Positions 1 to 11,598 of a stretch of 64,000 bases of DNA are shown here, one piece after another. The stretch spans positions 1,736,001 to 1,800,000 of the forward strand of contig JAVTLE010000013.1 in NCBI GenBank assembly GCA_033439295.1, given 5' to 3'. This DNA comes from Deuterostichococcus epilithicus. Taxonomy: Eukaryota; Chlorophyta; Trebouxiophyceae; Prasiolales; Stichococcaceae. Position 1 is the first letter of the stretch, and the number at the start of each line of letters is the position of its first letter. Made by a program: the position numbers and the translations under genes. The notes below the pieces were generated by a model that did not search any database, was not told the DNA's origin, and worked only from the letters and a program-made list of their open reading frames with translations.

Positions 1-269
1 GGGCTTCGAGCTCAACCACAAAGCCCATGATGGTCCGGGCTGAACTGCACAGCGAAACTCAGGCCCATCTCCCACCCCCGCAATCTCGACCGACCCACCT
101 ACAGCCCACAGCCACCCCGAAACACGTAGATTACTCGCAGCAAGCAGACTACCGTGGTTAAATAAGCTGAGGTGTGACATGCAGGGAGCGCATGCCGCAC
201 CAGGGCGAGGACCGCTGAAGTCCGTCAGACTTTTGAAGGTTTTCCCCAAGCAGGTGAGCATGTATGCGG
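1..269. other. Left-edge flank, probably 3' region of the NEMP-like gene
   Basis: No convincing exon seen. It lies downstream of the leftward NEMP-like gene and may hold its 3' UTR, or a last exon if the possible GT donor at about 286 (minus strand, CTG followed by GTGCGA) is used. Confidence 0.3.
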
Positions 270-1844
270 TCAGCGTCGCACCAGGGCGAGGCCGCCCAGC
301 TGCAGGCCACGCTCCAGAATGGTGTTGAGCTTCGTGTTGTGCGGGTCGTCATAGTAGTATGTCACCGCCAGTCCCACCAGCCCCGACGCCGCCAGGTACA
401 GCCCCACCCACTTCAGGCAGCGAAATAAACAGCCTCGCAAACAAGCGGTTGCATCCCAGTCATAGCATCTGCATGTCGTGCACCGGGTCGCTTGGAAGCC
501 GTGCCTTCTTCAGTGCGGCACAGCCAGGTGGCGGGCGTCCGATGGACAGGACAAGGGTATGCTGAGCGGCAGGCACCAGACAGAGTGGCAGGGTGCACGC
601 CTTGTTGTACGTGAGCTCCTCCAGGCTGGGGAACCAGGAGCCCACGAAGTAGCGCGCCGCACTCACGAGGGTGCTGCCAAAGAGTGCCATCGACGCAGCC
701 ATCGCCTTCTTGTTAGGCACGCTCCTGCATTGTATGCATGCAACCGATGCTGCTGGCTCCTGTCATCCCCTCGAATCTAGTCGAATCCAGTCCGTCCCCT
801 CGAATGCAGTCGAATCCAGTCCATCGTGCATGACAGCAGTGGCGGGGATTGCCAACTACCTGCACAAAACTGACGACACAACTGGCTGCCGTAACAGGTT
901 GCCGTGCAACACCTTGCCGCTGCTCAGGTTCTCATGATCAGAGCAACGAGACGTGCCCCACCGGTAGATGACGAAGGCCAGGATGAGGAAGGACAGCAGC
1001 ACGAAGCCGCCGGTGCCGGTGGACAGGCGGAAGTAGATGGAGTTGACCAGCGCGTCCGCATTCAGAAACAGGAAGGCGCCCAGCACGCCCCGCCCCAGCT
1101 GCCACGTCGAAAACTGCTCGCGCTCCTCGAAGCCGCAAGCACTCCTGCCTGGGCGGGCATTGCAGGAAGGGTGATGCATTTTGGGCAGACGAGCAATGGC
1201 TAAATGCTATTTGCCTTCGCAGAGCAAAGAATTCAACACTTTGCAGGCATGGACGACAGGCTGCAGCCCGCCGTGATTGCTGCGTGTGCATGTGGCCGCC
1301 GGAGACGAGGCAAACACAGCGATGTGGTGGCCCCCACCGTGCTTGGGCGAGTGCACGACGGCAACGGCGGTGTCGGCAAAGGGCGAGACGCGGGTGGCGC
1401 AGGTGTGGCTGTCCCAGGACAGCAGCGACTGCAGGCCGCACCAAGCGCCGCGTTTCTGCTGCACCCGCTCCACCAGCTTATCTGGGTCCTCTGCTACGTA
1501 CACCGAAAAGTCCTGCATGTGAGTTCGATCCTCAGCTGCCGCGGGCGTCCGATGGCTTGGGTCCGCCAAGCGCGCAGAACTGGGTTGTTTGCATCGGCAC
1601 AGCTGACAGCCTAACCAAACAAGACACTCACCGTGATGCCGGGGCAGGTGACGTTGACAGTTTTCTCGGAGAAGAGGTGCGGCAGCAGGCGCCACTTCGG
1701 CACGCCGGTGAAGCTCTCGATTTCCATGATGCTGCCGCTGGGCAGGACCTGCACCCGGCGGTCGCCGGCCACGACGCGGGGCACGACACTCAACAACGCC
1801 AGGAGCGCAAAGACCGTCACTAACATCCTCCGCATGGGCCCCAT
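270..1844 (-). CDS. NEMP/TMEM194-like nuclear envelope integral membrane protein (DUF2215)
   Basis: Family role: inner nuclear membrane protein with several membrane spans. Exons read leftward: 1632-1844, 1338-1512, 962-1148, about 577-724 and about 270-410, giving about 287 aa. The start MGPMRRM opens a signal peptide (hydrophobic residues about 7-27). A luminal region with NVTCPGIT and SPFAD follows, matching the conserved pre-membrane block of plant DUF2215 proteins. Exon 3 holds two membrane segments (GRGVLGAFLFLNADALVNS and FVLLSFLILAFVIYRW). Exon 4 carries NKKAMAASMALFGST. Exon 5 carries a further hydrophobic stretch and the C-terminal motif TYYYDDPHNTKLNT seen in the plant members. The first three junctions are phase-consistent; the junction into exon 5 uses an AAG acceptor and is less sure. 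The gene is divergent from the first nuclease gene, 457 bp away. Confidence 0.72.
767..824. repeat. 29-bp direct tandem repeat, 2 copies, in an intron
   Basis: Two 29-base units (767-795 and 796-824) differ at about three positions. They lie in the intron between exons 3 and 4 of the NEMP-like gene. Confidence 0.8.
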
Positions 1845-2301
1845 CTCAACTTCGATGTCGACAGCTGCTGCTCAGCGGACAATGGCTGATTGATAGGCGT
1901 GATCTATCGAGACCATCATGACGTTGCCCGCTGAGGTTGTCTGAAATGGGAAAATCTGCAACCAAGGGCCTCAAGCTGCCACTGCCACGCGGATGGAACT
2001 TTGCATCTGCTATATGTGGTCTTCGTAAATCGGCAAATACTCCGCGTCCGCCTTCGCGCGCCTGTGCAGCAATTGGAACAGCAGATCATGTGCAACCGTG
2101 TGGGATGCGATTGGACGCTCTGCTCTCTGGCAGCAACTACTGACTTCTTGGAACGAGGGGAAGAGCGCACCTCCCCTCGCTGCGAAAAGAGGCGATGAAG
2201 GGATGGTGCTGACCAAGCATTATTCCGGAACGCAACTATTGTGTTAACAACGAGCTGGCACTACGTTTGCACCTCCGCGCCCTCCCTTGCAGCTTGTCAC
2301 G
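1845..2301. other. Divergent intergenic region, NEMP-like / nuclease 1
   Basis: 457 bp between two start codons that point away from each other, so it presumably holds both promoters. I see no clear TATA box or other defined motif. Confidence 0.5.
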
Positions 2302-4584
2302 ATGGCGCTGGAGATATTCGCCGCATCGCTCAGCTCCCCCACCGCGACGTGCGCCAGGCGCGCCAGCTTCGACCGGACCCGGAACCAGAAACCCCTCCAG
2401 GCGCTTCCTTCAAACCTGTGCCGCGTAGGTCGGTCAGCGCCGTCGTCAAAGCCCAGCCGAGGCAGCGGCAGGCTTTTGAGGCAGGCTTGCCGGGCGGCTC
2501 CCAAAGACAGGAGTTCAGCAGGCGATGTTGGCGAGTTCGATCTCGCAGAGTATCTGGAAGCCAAAGTGGACAGCGGTGAGTACTCGAGGCACGCCTTCGC
2601 TGCATGCAATTCATTTTTTCACTGCCTCGCTGTGCTACCGAAATTGCTGGCCACAGACCATCTGCCTGTATCTGGACCATCTGGTGACCTTGCTGGGGTC
2701 GTCTCGCCGCTGCAGCGCACTTTGTGGATGCAGATGATGCTGTGTCCTCGTTCCAAGCTCGGATCGACGAGATATCATGTTTAGGAGCTTTGGAGGAACG
2801 ACCTGGCGGCCAGCCTTGCTCACTGCTGTGGCTGTTGTGACCTCATGGTCTTGACGTGTTAAGTGCCGGTGCTGCAGTCAAGCGGGTGGAGCAGTACGGA
2901 CACGTCATCTTCCTGCGCCTGGTGGACGGTCAGTGCAACAGCCTTCTGCCCGTGTACATCGGTGAGAGCCACTGCCGCCCAATCTAAATCTCTCAAAAAC
3001 TATATTGAAAAGTCTCAAATTGCCAACCTGCAGGTCTTCGTGTGCAGCATGGCAAGAATCAAGCCCACCTGGTGACCTGATATTGCGACATCCTGCAGGC
3101 GATTTTGAGATGTCGGCGCTGGTGAACGAGATCAACAAGCAGCCAACGGTGAGTTTCTTCTAGTTGGGGCAAGCACAACAGTGTCCGGGTATATAATGGC
3201 AAGCGTTTGCAGTGAGGCACCTTCACACAAGCCCCGACAATGATGGCTTTCACCTGCAGCCACGGCCGATGACGCATGATCTAATGAGGGACTCCCTCAC
3301 CCTGCTCGGGTTCAGGGTGAGCTTATAATGTATTCACTGTTTTGACCTCTCAACACCGCTACCAGAGCTTCGCTGGCAGGTCAAATCAAATTTGATTGCA
3401 GCACTGGAGGCGTTGAAATTTTGCGCGCACCTGCTCTGCGCCAGGACTTCGACGTCCTGGCACTTTGTGCAGCAACCATTGTCGCCTGTCACGTCGCCAG
3501 GTCACTAAGGTATGCGTCACCGAGCTGAGGAACCGCACCTACCATGCACGCATCCACTACGCGGCGGCACCTGGTGCGGGGTCAGGCGCCGTGGGCGGCG
3601 AGATCGACATCGATGCCCGCCCCAGCGATGCCATCAACCTGAGCATCCGCTTTGGCGCGCCCATCTACGTGGCCAGAAAGGCGCGGCCCCTGAGCGAGGC
3701 TCCCCCATGGCATTCGTGGCGCAGCTGCATCGCCATTGTGTGACGCACCACTGCCAAGCGCTTACTCAGCAAAGTCACAGGCTGGTCGGGTGAACTTCAG
3801 GGAGCGGGATTCAACCGCTTTCGCTGGCTCGCAGGTGGCGGCGCAGATGGCGCGGCCGGCAACGGAGTTCCAGGTGAAGGAGACAGTGACGGAAATCGAG
3901 CGCTCCTGCCGCTCCGACCTGGCGCATTTCCCAGACCCCACCGTGCAGCTGCAGCTAGCCCTGCAGCTGGCCATCATGGGGGAGCGCTATGGCGAGGCCG
4001 CACGGTGAGCTGCAAAGCTGCTCAATCCACCTCTGATAGATTGGTGACATCAGGCTGGTGTCAGTGTGGTGCCGTGACGCACGACGTCATGCCGCGTTGG
4101 CTCTCGATGGCGGACGCATTGCGACTCTACTTGATGATGTATGTGTCCTGTCTCAGTGTGGCACGCTCAAGCAGAGCCAGCTGGTGGCCTGCGAGCCGAC
4201 ACACAGCCATGAATGCGCCCGTGCAGGCTGCGCAACCAGATCGACAACCTGCTGGCCAGCGACCGCGCGCTCAGCCTGGTGGTCGCCATCGAGACCGCGC
4301 TCGAGGACAAGCGCTTTGAGGTGCGTCGCCTATGATACGTCCAACTCAGGGAGGTCAACTGTCTGCTCGGACAGCCACATGATACCCCAATCACAGTGTT
4401 CCTCCCTAGATGTGGCAAATGCTTACAGCATCAGCAGCTTGTGGGGTGCAGCGTACGCGAGACACTGCTGCAGACAGCTCCCAATGGCAACTCTGTGGCG
4501 CGTCTGCAGGAGGCGCGGCGGCTGCGGGACGAGCTGCGGCAGCTGCGCACGGCGCGCCTTATGCCGCAGAAGCAGGATGCCTGA
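2302..4584 (+). CDS. BBD: Bifunctional nuclease (DUF151/BFN domain) with C-terminal UVR motif, copy 1
   Basis: Homologue of the plant 'bifunctional nuclease in basal defence' (BBD) proteins, reported to have DNase/RNase activity. Exons: 2302-2575, 2878-2961, 3099-3148, 3260-3316, 3501-3680, 3835-4004, 4227-4320, 4510-4584; all phases agree and give 327 aa. Residues 1-80 are rich in Ala, Ser and Arg (MALEIFAASLSSPTATCARR), like a chloroplast transit peptide. The BFN domain runs from about 92 to 200 with LLPVYIGDFEMSALVNEIN, THDLMRDSLTLLGFR and the hallmark ARPSDAINLSIRFGAPIYV. The tail carries a UVR-type helical pair (RLRNQIDNLL and EARRLRDELRQL). The exon 5 donor is GC (AAG|GCGCGG at 3681); a GT alternative in phase is not available. 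It is the first of three related genes on this strand. Confidence 0.93.
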
Positions 4585-5620
4585 AAAAAATGGGAACCAA
4601 CGCCCCCACCAAGGATTCGAAGCATCCTGGCTGCCCGGCGCCAGGGATTGGGACGCCCATGTACTGTTGACATCCTCAAGACAGCAAGTTTGTACAGCGA
4701 GCAGGAATAGCTAGGGGGCCATGTTCCCTGCAAGCCAGCGATTCTGATGTCACTCGCCACAGGAGCGTTCGGGGCAACAGTGCGCCCGTTCGCAGGCATC
4801 TTTCAGATGCGTCCGCGAGTTTTGGTCAGTGGCGGTTGTGTGTTTGTACTATCATGTGTTGTTGTACAGTAGGGTTAGAGACGCTTTCATGTCGGCGGCG
4901 ATAAGTTGTGGAGGGTTTACAGCGCAAATTGATTGCAGGCCTGTGTACATGTTGGCCCTGCTCAGTTGGGACGTGTGGTTGACTGCCTGCCCCTGCATGA
5001 AAGTGATTTTGTGTTGAAGTTGATGATAGAGCTGTCAGGTACCTACCTAGAACACACCGTGTGCTACGTGTCGTCAGTCTGCAGGGTAATCAAAACGTGG
5101 ACATGTGAGCTCAAGCTTGGAATGCGAGCAATCCGAAGCAACTCTGCTTGTCCGATCAACGTTCAACAGTGTTCATCAAGATTCGAGTCCAGATTCACCG
5201 TGTTCTGTGCCTTGATGTCCATTGGCGTGCCGCTGCCACCACCGCGCCCCCAACCACCAACAAGTGAAGCTGCAGGGGGTTTGTCAATGTGCACTGCGCG
5301 AAGCTGTGGGCTGGGTACTGAGGCACCCACCCACGGCCGCAGCACCAACAAAGCTGCAGACACCATGCGTATGAGCAAGGATATAGTTGCATATGGTACC
5401 CTCCTCCACGAGGCACACCGTGGATTATCACACCTATCGCTGCGCCATTGATCAAACCTCAGGCCCCCTCTCAGACGAGGGCTCCGTAACAAAACCCTCC
5501 TCCATCTTTTCGATTTTCAAATCGTGGGTCTGTGTACCTGCGAAGCAGCCTAACAACGCCACATTCCTGCATTTGCACCTCCGCGCCCTCCTTCAAGCTC
5601 CTACCTTTAAGCTTGTCGCG
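4585..5620. other. 3' flank of nuclease 1 and 5' flank of nuclease 2
   Basis: About 1 kb without a supported exon. The left part (to about 5025) recurs after copy 2; the remainder, including 5026-5572, is unique and would hold the promoter of copy 2. Confidence 0.55.
4796..4810. other. Small hairpin in nuclease 3' flank, conserved in both copies
   Basis: gcatctttcagatgc is a perfect 6-bp stem with a 3-base loop. The same hairpin follows copy 2 at 8099-8113. It resembles, but is not, the canonical histone mRNA stem-loop. Function unknown. Confidence 0.45.
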
Positions 5621-7899
5621 ATGGCGCTGGAGACATTCGCCGCATCGTTCAGCTCCCCCACCGCGACGTGCGCCAGGCGCGCCAGCTTCGACCGGACCCG
5701 GAACCAGACACCCCTCCAGGCGCTTCCTGCAAACCTGTGCCGCGCAGGCCGGTCAGCGCCGTCATCAAAGCCCAGCCGAGGCAGCGGCAGGCTTTCGAGG
5801 CAGGCTTGCTGGGCGGCTCCCGAAGACAGGAGTTCAGCAGGCGATGTTGGCGAGTTCGATCTCGCAGAGTATCTGGAAGCCAAAGTGGACAGCGGTGAGT
5901 ACTCGAGGCACGCCTTCGCTGCATGCAATTCATTTTTTCACTGCCTCGCTGTGCTACCGAAATTGCTGGCCACAGACCATCTGCCTGTATCTGGACCAGC
6001 TGGTGACCATGCTGGGGTCGTCTCGCCGCTGCAGCGCACTTTGTGCATGCAGATGGTTCGTTGTCCTCGTTTCAATCTCGTTCAATCAAACATTATGTTT
6101 CAGAGCTCTGGAGGAATGCTCTGGCAGCCAACGTTGGTCACTGCTGTGGCTGTTGTGACCGCTTGGTGTTGACGCAATTATGTGCCTGTGCTGCAGTCAA
6201 GCGGATGGATCGGCACGGACACGTCATCTTCCTGCGCCCGGTGGACGATCAGTGCAATAGTCTTCTGCCCGTGTACATCGGTGAGAGCCACGGCCGTCTG
6301 ATGTCGCGCGACATGCACACGTGCATGCATGCTGCCGTCTCACTGTGTGCCAATCTGCACGTTCGTGTGTGCAGTCATAACGGCATGAGATTAAGCCCGC
6401 CTGGTGACCTCGTATTACGACACCTTGCAGGCAATTTTGAGATGTCTGCGCTGGTGAACGAGATCAACAAGGAGCCGCCGGTGAGTTTGTTTGGTTGAGG
6501 GCAAGCACAAGTGTCTGAGTAAAGAGTGCAAGCGCATGCTCTGAGGCGCCTTTACACAGGCACTGACAAGTGACAACGAGATGTCCGTCTTGTGCAGCTG
6601 CGGCCGATGACGCATGATCTGATGAGGGACTCCCTCACCCTGCTCGGGTTCAGGGTGAGCTTATAATGTATTCAATTTGATTGCAGCACTGGAGGCGACG
6701 CATGTTGGTGTGCATCTGCTCTGTGCCGTGATTCCAACATCCTGGCAAACCATTGCCTGTCACGTTGCCAGGTCACGAAGGTATGCGTCACCGAGCTGAG
6801 GAACCATACTTACCATGCACGCATCCACTATGCGGCGGCGTCGGGTGCGGGGCCAGGCGCCGCGGGCGGTGAGATCGACATCGACGCCCGCCCAAGCGAC
6901 GCCATCAACCTGAGCATCCGCTTCGGCGCCCCCATCTACGTGGCCAGAAAGGCGCGGCCCCTGAGCCAGGCTCCTCCTCAGAATTCGCAACGCATTTACT
7001 ACAGCTGCACTGTTATCGAACATTTGTGTCGCACTACTCCCAAGCTGTTACTCAGCAAAGTCACAGGCTGGTCGGATGAACTTCAGGGAGCGATTCAACT
7101 GCGTTCGCCAGCCCGCAGGTGGCGGCACAGATGGCGCGGCCGGCTACTGAGTTCCAGGCCTGGAAGGAGACGGTGACGGAAATCGAGCGCTCCTGCCGCT
7201 CCGACCTGGCACATGTCCCGGACCCCACCGTGCAGTTGCAGCTAGCCCTGCAGCTGGCCATCTTGGGGGAGCGCTATGGCGAGGCCGCACGGTGAGCTGC
7301 AAAGCTGCTCAATCCACCTCTGATAGACTGGTGACGTCAGGCTGGTGTCAGAGTTGCGGGGACGTTGCCTGGTGTCAGTGTGGTGCCGTGACGCACGACG
7401 CGTGTTGTATTGGCTGTCGGTGGCGGCGGTGGCGGACGGAAATACTGCGACTCACTTGCTGATGCAGTTGCGTGTCCTGCCTCAGTGTGTCATGCCCAAG
7501 CAGAGCCAGCTGGTGGCTTGCAAGCCGACACACGTCCATGAATGCGCCTGCGCAGGCTGCGCAACCAGATCGACAACCTGTTGGCCAGCGACCGTGCGCT
7601 CAGCTTGGTGGTCGCCATCGAGACCGCGCTCGAGGACGAGCGCTTCGAGGTTAGCTCGGGGACAACATTCCTCTGCTGGGGCAGCCACATGATCCCCCCC
7701 TCTTCTCATAGTGTTTCCTCCTTGGGTGTAGCAAATGCATGAAGCATCGGCAGCTTGCGGGGTGCAGTACATACGAGGCTTGCTGCAGGCAGCTCCTAAT
7801 GGCGACTCTGCGGCGCGTCTGCAGGAGGCGCGGCGGTTGCGGGACGAGCTGCGGCAGCTGCGCACGGTGCGCCTGATGCCGCAGAAACAGGGTGCCTGA
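5621..7899 (+). CDS. BBD: Bifunctional nuclease (DUF151/BFN domain) with C-terminal UVR motif, copy 2
   Basis: Tandem duplicate of the gene at 2302. Exons: 5621-5894, 6197-6280, 6431-6480, 6598-6654, 6772-6951, 7119-7291, 7556-7649, 7825-7899; phases agree, giving 328 aa. The BFN hallmark ARPSDAINLSIRFGAPIYV and the UVR helices (RLRNQIDNLL, EARRLRDELRQL) are intact. Differences from copy 1 are scattered and conservative: GNFEMSALV instead of GDFEMSALV, KEPP instead of KQPT, PVDD instead of LVDG, and one extra residue (FQAWKET for FQVKET). The same intron uses the same GC donor (AAG|GCGCGG at 6952). Both copies look functional. Confidence 0.92.
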
Positions 7900-8958
7900 G
7901 CCGGCGGGAGAGAGCGCCTTCACCAAGACTATGAAGCTACCCGGCGTCAGGGGTTGGGACGGTTGGCAACATCCTCAAGACAGCAAGTATGTACAGCGGC
8001 AAGAGCAGGAATAGCTAGGGGGCCATGCTCCCTGCAGGCCAGCCATTCTATGTCACTCGACACAGGAGCGTTCGGGGCAACAGTGCGCCCGCTCGCAGGC
8101 ATCTTTCAGATGCGTCTGTGAGTTTGATAAGCGGCAGTTGTGTGTTTGTACTATCATGTTTTGGTATATAGTTACGCAGGGTCGCTCTCATGTTGGCGGC
8201 GATGTGGTGTGGGGGGTTTGCAGCGCAAATTGGTCGCGGGCCTGTGTACATGCTGGCCCTGCTCAGTCGGGACGTCTGTTTGAATGCCTGCCCCTGCATG
8301 ACATTGACTTTGTTTTGTGTTTGATCTGGTGGTTGAAACACACCGCCATCTTCTGAAAACGCTGCGCACTGGCATTTTGACCGCTGACCATATGAGCAAT
8401 GCCAGCGCTGCAAGCCCTGCTTGGTGCACTGTGCCACCCACTTTGTACGTGTCAGCCTGAATGGAAAACTCCTCACCGAACTGGCGAATTGGAACAGCCA
8501 GCATTGCCAGGTCAGCTCGACTGACTTGATTACGTTGCGATTAGGGCCTGAACACAGGCAGGATACTTTCCTAGTTTCCATGTCGGGGTCACGCGCCCAT
8601 TGTGACTGGTGAGTTCGCAGCAGAGTCCGCTACTTGTCCATTCGTCTCCAAGGGAGCGGACAGCAGCGGTTTGTGACGGACGTGGGGGGTGCCGCTTGTC
8701 GAACACACCGGTGACGTGCAGTACCACTGGCTCGCAGAACACCTGTGCAAAGCGAGCTCGTGATCTCGGAGGGTGAGGTCTCAGCCACATTCCCAGGTGG
8801 TTAGTGCAATGCGCGCTGGGTCTCTGAACCACAGACGACGTTCGCCCTTTCCCTTGCTGCAAATTCCGGAACCCAAAGCTCCGCAATTTATTCTCAACAA
8901 CAAGCCGCACCAATCGCGATGGTGCTAAATGCTAAACTGCGCCATTCTCAGGGGTGCC
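7900..8958. other. 3' flank of nuclease 2 and upstream region of nuclease 3
   Basis: The left half repeats the 3' flank of copy 1 (to about 8335), including the hairpin at 8099-8113. The right half is unique. An upstream exon of nuclease 3 could lie just before the CTCAG at 8946-8950, but none is secure. Confidence 0.5.
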
Positions 8959-11598
8959 ATGGTGGTGGGCAAGGTTGGTGCCGGGTTTCTGACCGTGGAG
9001 AGCAAACTGCAGGACCTGAAGCTCTCGAACGGAGGAGGTGCTCGCTTCTGTCGAGTCCTGACCGTTCCATCAGCAATATGAACTCTGTCAGTGCGTATTG
9101 AGAAGCTGTATCTGATGGTCTGACCACATCTTCAAATCCATGACCATGCAACCTGCGCAGGTGAACTGGATGCCACTTGGGTGAACATCGACTCCGATGA
9201 AGGCGAGAGCTGTGCCACCAGCGACTGGGACAGCCCCGGATCATCGCCACCTGACAGCCCTCGGGTCCAGACGCCCTCCACAGGTTTGCCATCCACCAGA
9301 TGCGTGCGACATGCATGCCGCTCGATGTCAAGCGCGTCTATCGCCTTGACGTTTCCAAACACCCACATCACCGCAACAATCATGCGCCCTCAAGCCTTGA
9401 TCATTCATCAACTTTCTTGGCAGGTCCGGCAGACGCTCGCAGCAGTGAGCTGCCGATCGCGGCAAATGGCAAGAACACACACGGGCGTGCCCTGGAGGCC
9501 GATAGCAAGCTTGCGCCCTCCACTCCTGAGACGACGTCTCAAGGTGTAGGCCCACGAGTTCCACATCGGTGCTTTGTGCCGAAGCAGGCGTCAAGCCAGC
9601 TCTTACATCCTCATTTTCAGTAGCTTCCTTTGCTCGGCTGACCGGCCCAACTTTACTCGCTAATACCCTCTCCGTCCTTTATCAGACTCTGTGCTGCAAC
9701 CCATATTGATCTCAACGACCGGATGCGCGCAGTCGTGAAGCCGCAAGAGCCTGCAAAGGCAGCGCCGGTTGCGGAGCAAGTGGCGGCCGCCACCCCGCCC
9801 GCGCAGCCGGCTGCTCCGGCGCCCAAGCCCGACTTCGACCTGAGCAACGACTACTGCCGGGCGGAGCTGGACTCTGGTGAGCATCTCTGCGTTCTGCAAT
9901 GGCTTTTGGCGATGCGACGGAGGGGTACACCTGCAACACGCAGAACCATCGCACTTGCCCAGATGCTCTGTGGCTGGCAGGCTACACAGCAGGCCATGCA
10001 GCAATCTGCAGCGGGTGTGCTCGTGCACCTGCCATCTGCTTGTCCAGTGGACGTCGATCGTGCTGGCCATTTGGCAACCACGGCTGCTGCCGCCGTGCAG
10101 TGCAAGAGCTGGCCAAGGACCGCACCTTCAAGGTCACCCTCAAGACGACCACCGCCAGCACCAAGCCCCTGCAGATGTTCATTGGTGCGGCGCTCGTCAC
10201 TGCTGTGCAGACACAGCTGGCCTGCCATTCGAGTTTGGTCTGCACCTCGTGGTCTCACGACCTGCTGGTGACTACCGCGGCACCGTTCTGTGGCATCGCT
10301 AATTTTTTCACAGATGACTGTAGTTGCTCCGACATGCCTTTTGACCAATCAGTCAAGTGCCTCGCTCATGCTGCAGGCGACAGCGAGGGCAAGGCGCTGC
10401 TTCAGGCCTTCAGCGGCTGGAAGTGGCACCAGCAGGCGAGTCCCCTGCTGCGCCCCTGACTTCTGCTGTCATTTGCAGCAGCCTTTGCTCTCCTGGCTGT
10501 TCGCCTCGTGGTGACTGGTGCACTTGCTGCACGCCTCTGGACCAGGCCTCTCAATGTGATCCGAATGGCAAACAGTGGCAATGTCGCTCCAGGGCTGCAA
10601 GCGGCCGCTGACGTACGACCTCATGCGGAATGTGGTCGAGGCGCTTGGCCGCAAGGTGCACATGGCCCCCCGTGCTCGGACTCGTGTGCTAAACACGCCA
10701 GGGCACTGTGTTGCTCTGGTCAGATCTTGACCGTCTTCTCGACGAACGGGCAGCGCACAAAGCGGCTGCAGCACACGGTGCCAGCCACCGCCACCGCGCA
10801 GCAGGCTGCTGGTGGTGCTGTTGCTCCAGTGAAACGCTGCCAGCATCGCGGTCGTGGCATGGACCCAAGAAGTTAGGTTTGTGTGCTCACAGGTGGCGTA
10901 TGTGCGCATCTGCGCCTCCGAGCGGGGCGTCTTCTACGGTGAGTGCGCCTGCGTGCCCGCTGCTTCGACCGCCATTGCGGCCGGACGCGCGCGGCACTGG
11001 TTTTGCCACGCACAGATCGCCGCCGGGCAGGAAAGCGCTTGTGCTTGGGCGACTCCACTGTCCGGAGATTTGCTCTTGGCTGCCTGGCAGCGGCGCCACA
11101 GCACGATCACGAGTCTGTGCACGCACTGGAGCCTTGACGACAGGACGTCGAGCGACGGTCGTTGACGGTGGGTGCTGTGCCCCCTGCAGCGCGTGCGCAC
11201 TTTGAGGCGACGGCGGGCGCCGTCCCGACAGTGGGCGACGCCACACTGGCCGGCGTGGACAGCCGCCCCTCCGACGCCCTCAACCTGGCGCTGCGCTTCG
11301 GCGCCCCCATCTACGTGCACCGCCAGGTGGGTGCCACGCTGCTGCACAGCAAGCTCAGTCAGGGCGGCGGAGCGCCTGCACAGCCGAGCCGGTGCCTCAA
11401 CTCTCAACTGCAGCCTGCCCTGCGGACGGTCGACTGTTCCTTTCCTTCAGCGCCTCCTGTCCTTCATCAACCCGAACGTCCACTGGCCAGCTGTTGGACT
11501 TGTTGCATGTGCCTGCAATCGCCAACTGCGCTCCATGTATCTTTGTGGCAGCAAGTTGCCCTTCTCTTGTGCCGCAGCTCGTCACAGAGTACCCCTAA
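8959..11598 (+). CDS. Divergent DUF151/BFN-domain protein without UVR tail (third paralogue)
   Basis: Exons read as 8959-9037, 9161-9283, 9424 to about 9540, about 9672-9876, 10101-10184, 10377-10435, 10602-10655, 10893-10938, 11190-11326 and 11578-11598. The N-terminal ~140 residues are Ser/Pro/Ala-rich and acidic, with WVNIDSDEGES. The BFN core follows: KPLQMFIGDSEGKALLQAF, RPLTYDLMRNVVEALGRK, VAYVRICASERGVFY and DSRPSDALNLALRFGAPIYV. The RPSDA motif is kept, but the protein ends seven residues after this core (LVTEYP) and lacks the UVR helices of its neighbours. One junction needs a GC donor (CAG|GCGAGT at 10436), and the acceptor at 10601 is AAG. The joint between the third and fourth exons is uncertain (phase fits only a weak donor near 9536), so MRAVVKP at 9723 might instead be the true start. 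Confidence 0.78.

Larger units (their letters stand above)
2268..8335 (+). repeat. Tandem gene duplication, unit about 2.8 kb (2268-5025 and 5573-8335)
   Basis: The two copies begin in the same 5' leader (tttgcacctccgcgccctcc) and run past the stop codon through about 440 bp of shared 3' flank. Exons are almost identical; introns have diverged by small indels and substitutions, and the region between the units (5026-5572) is unique. All eight exons and their splice sites are intact in both copies, so neither looks like a pseudogene. Confidence 0.9.
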
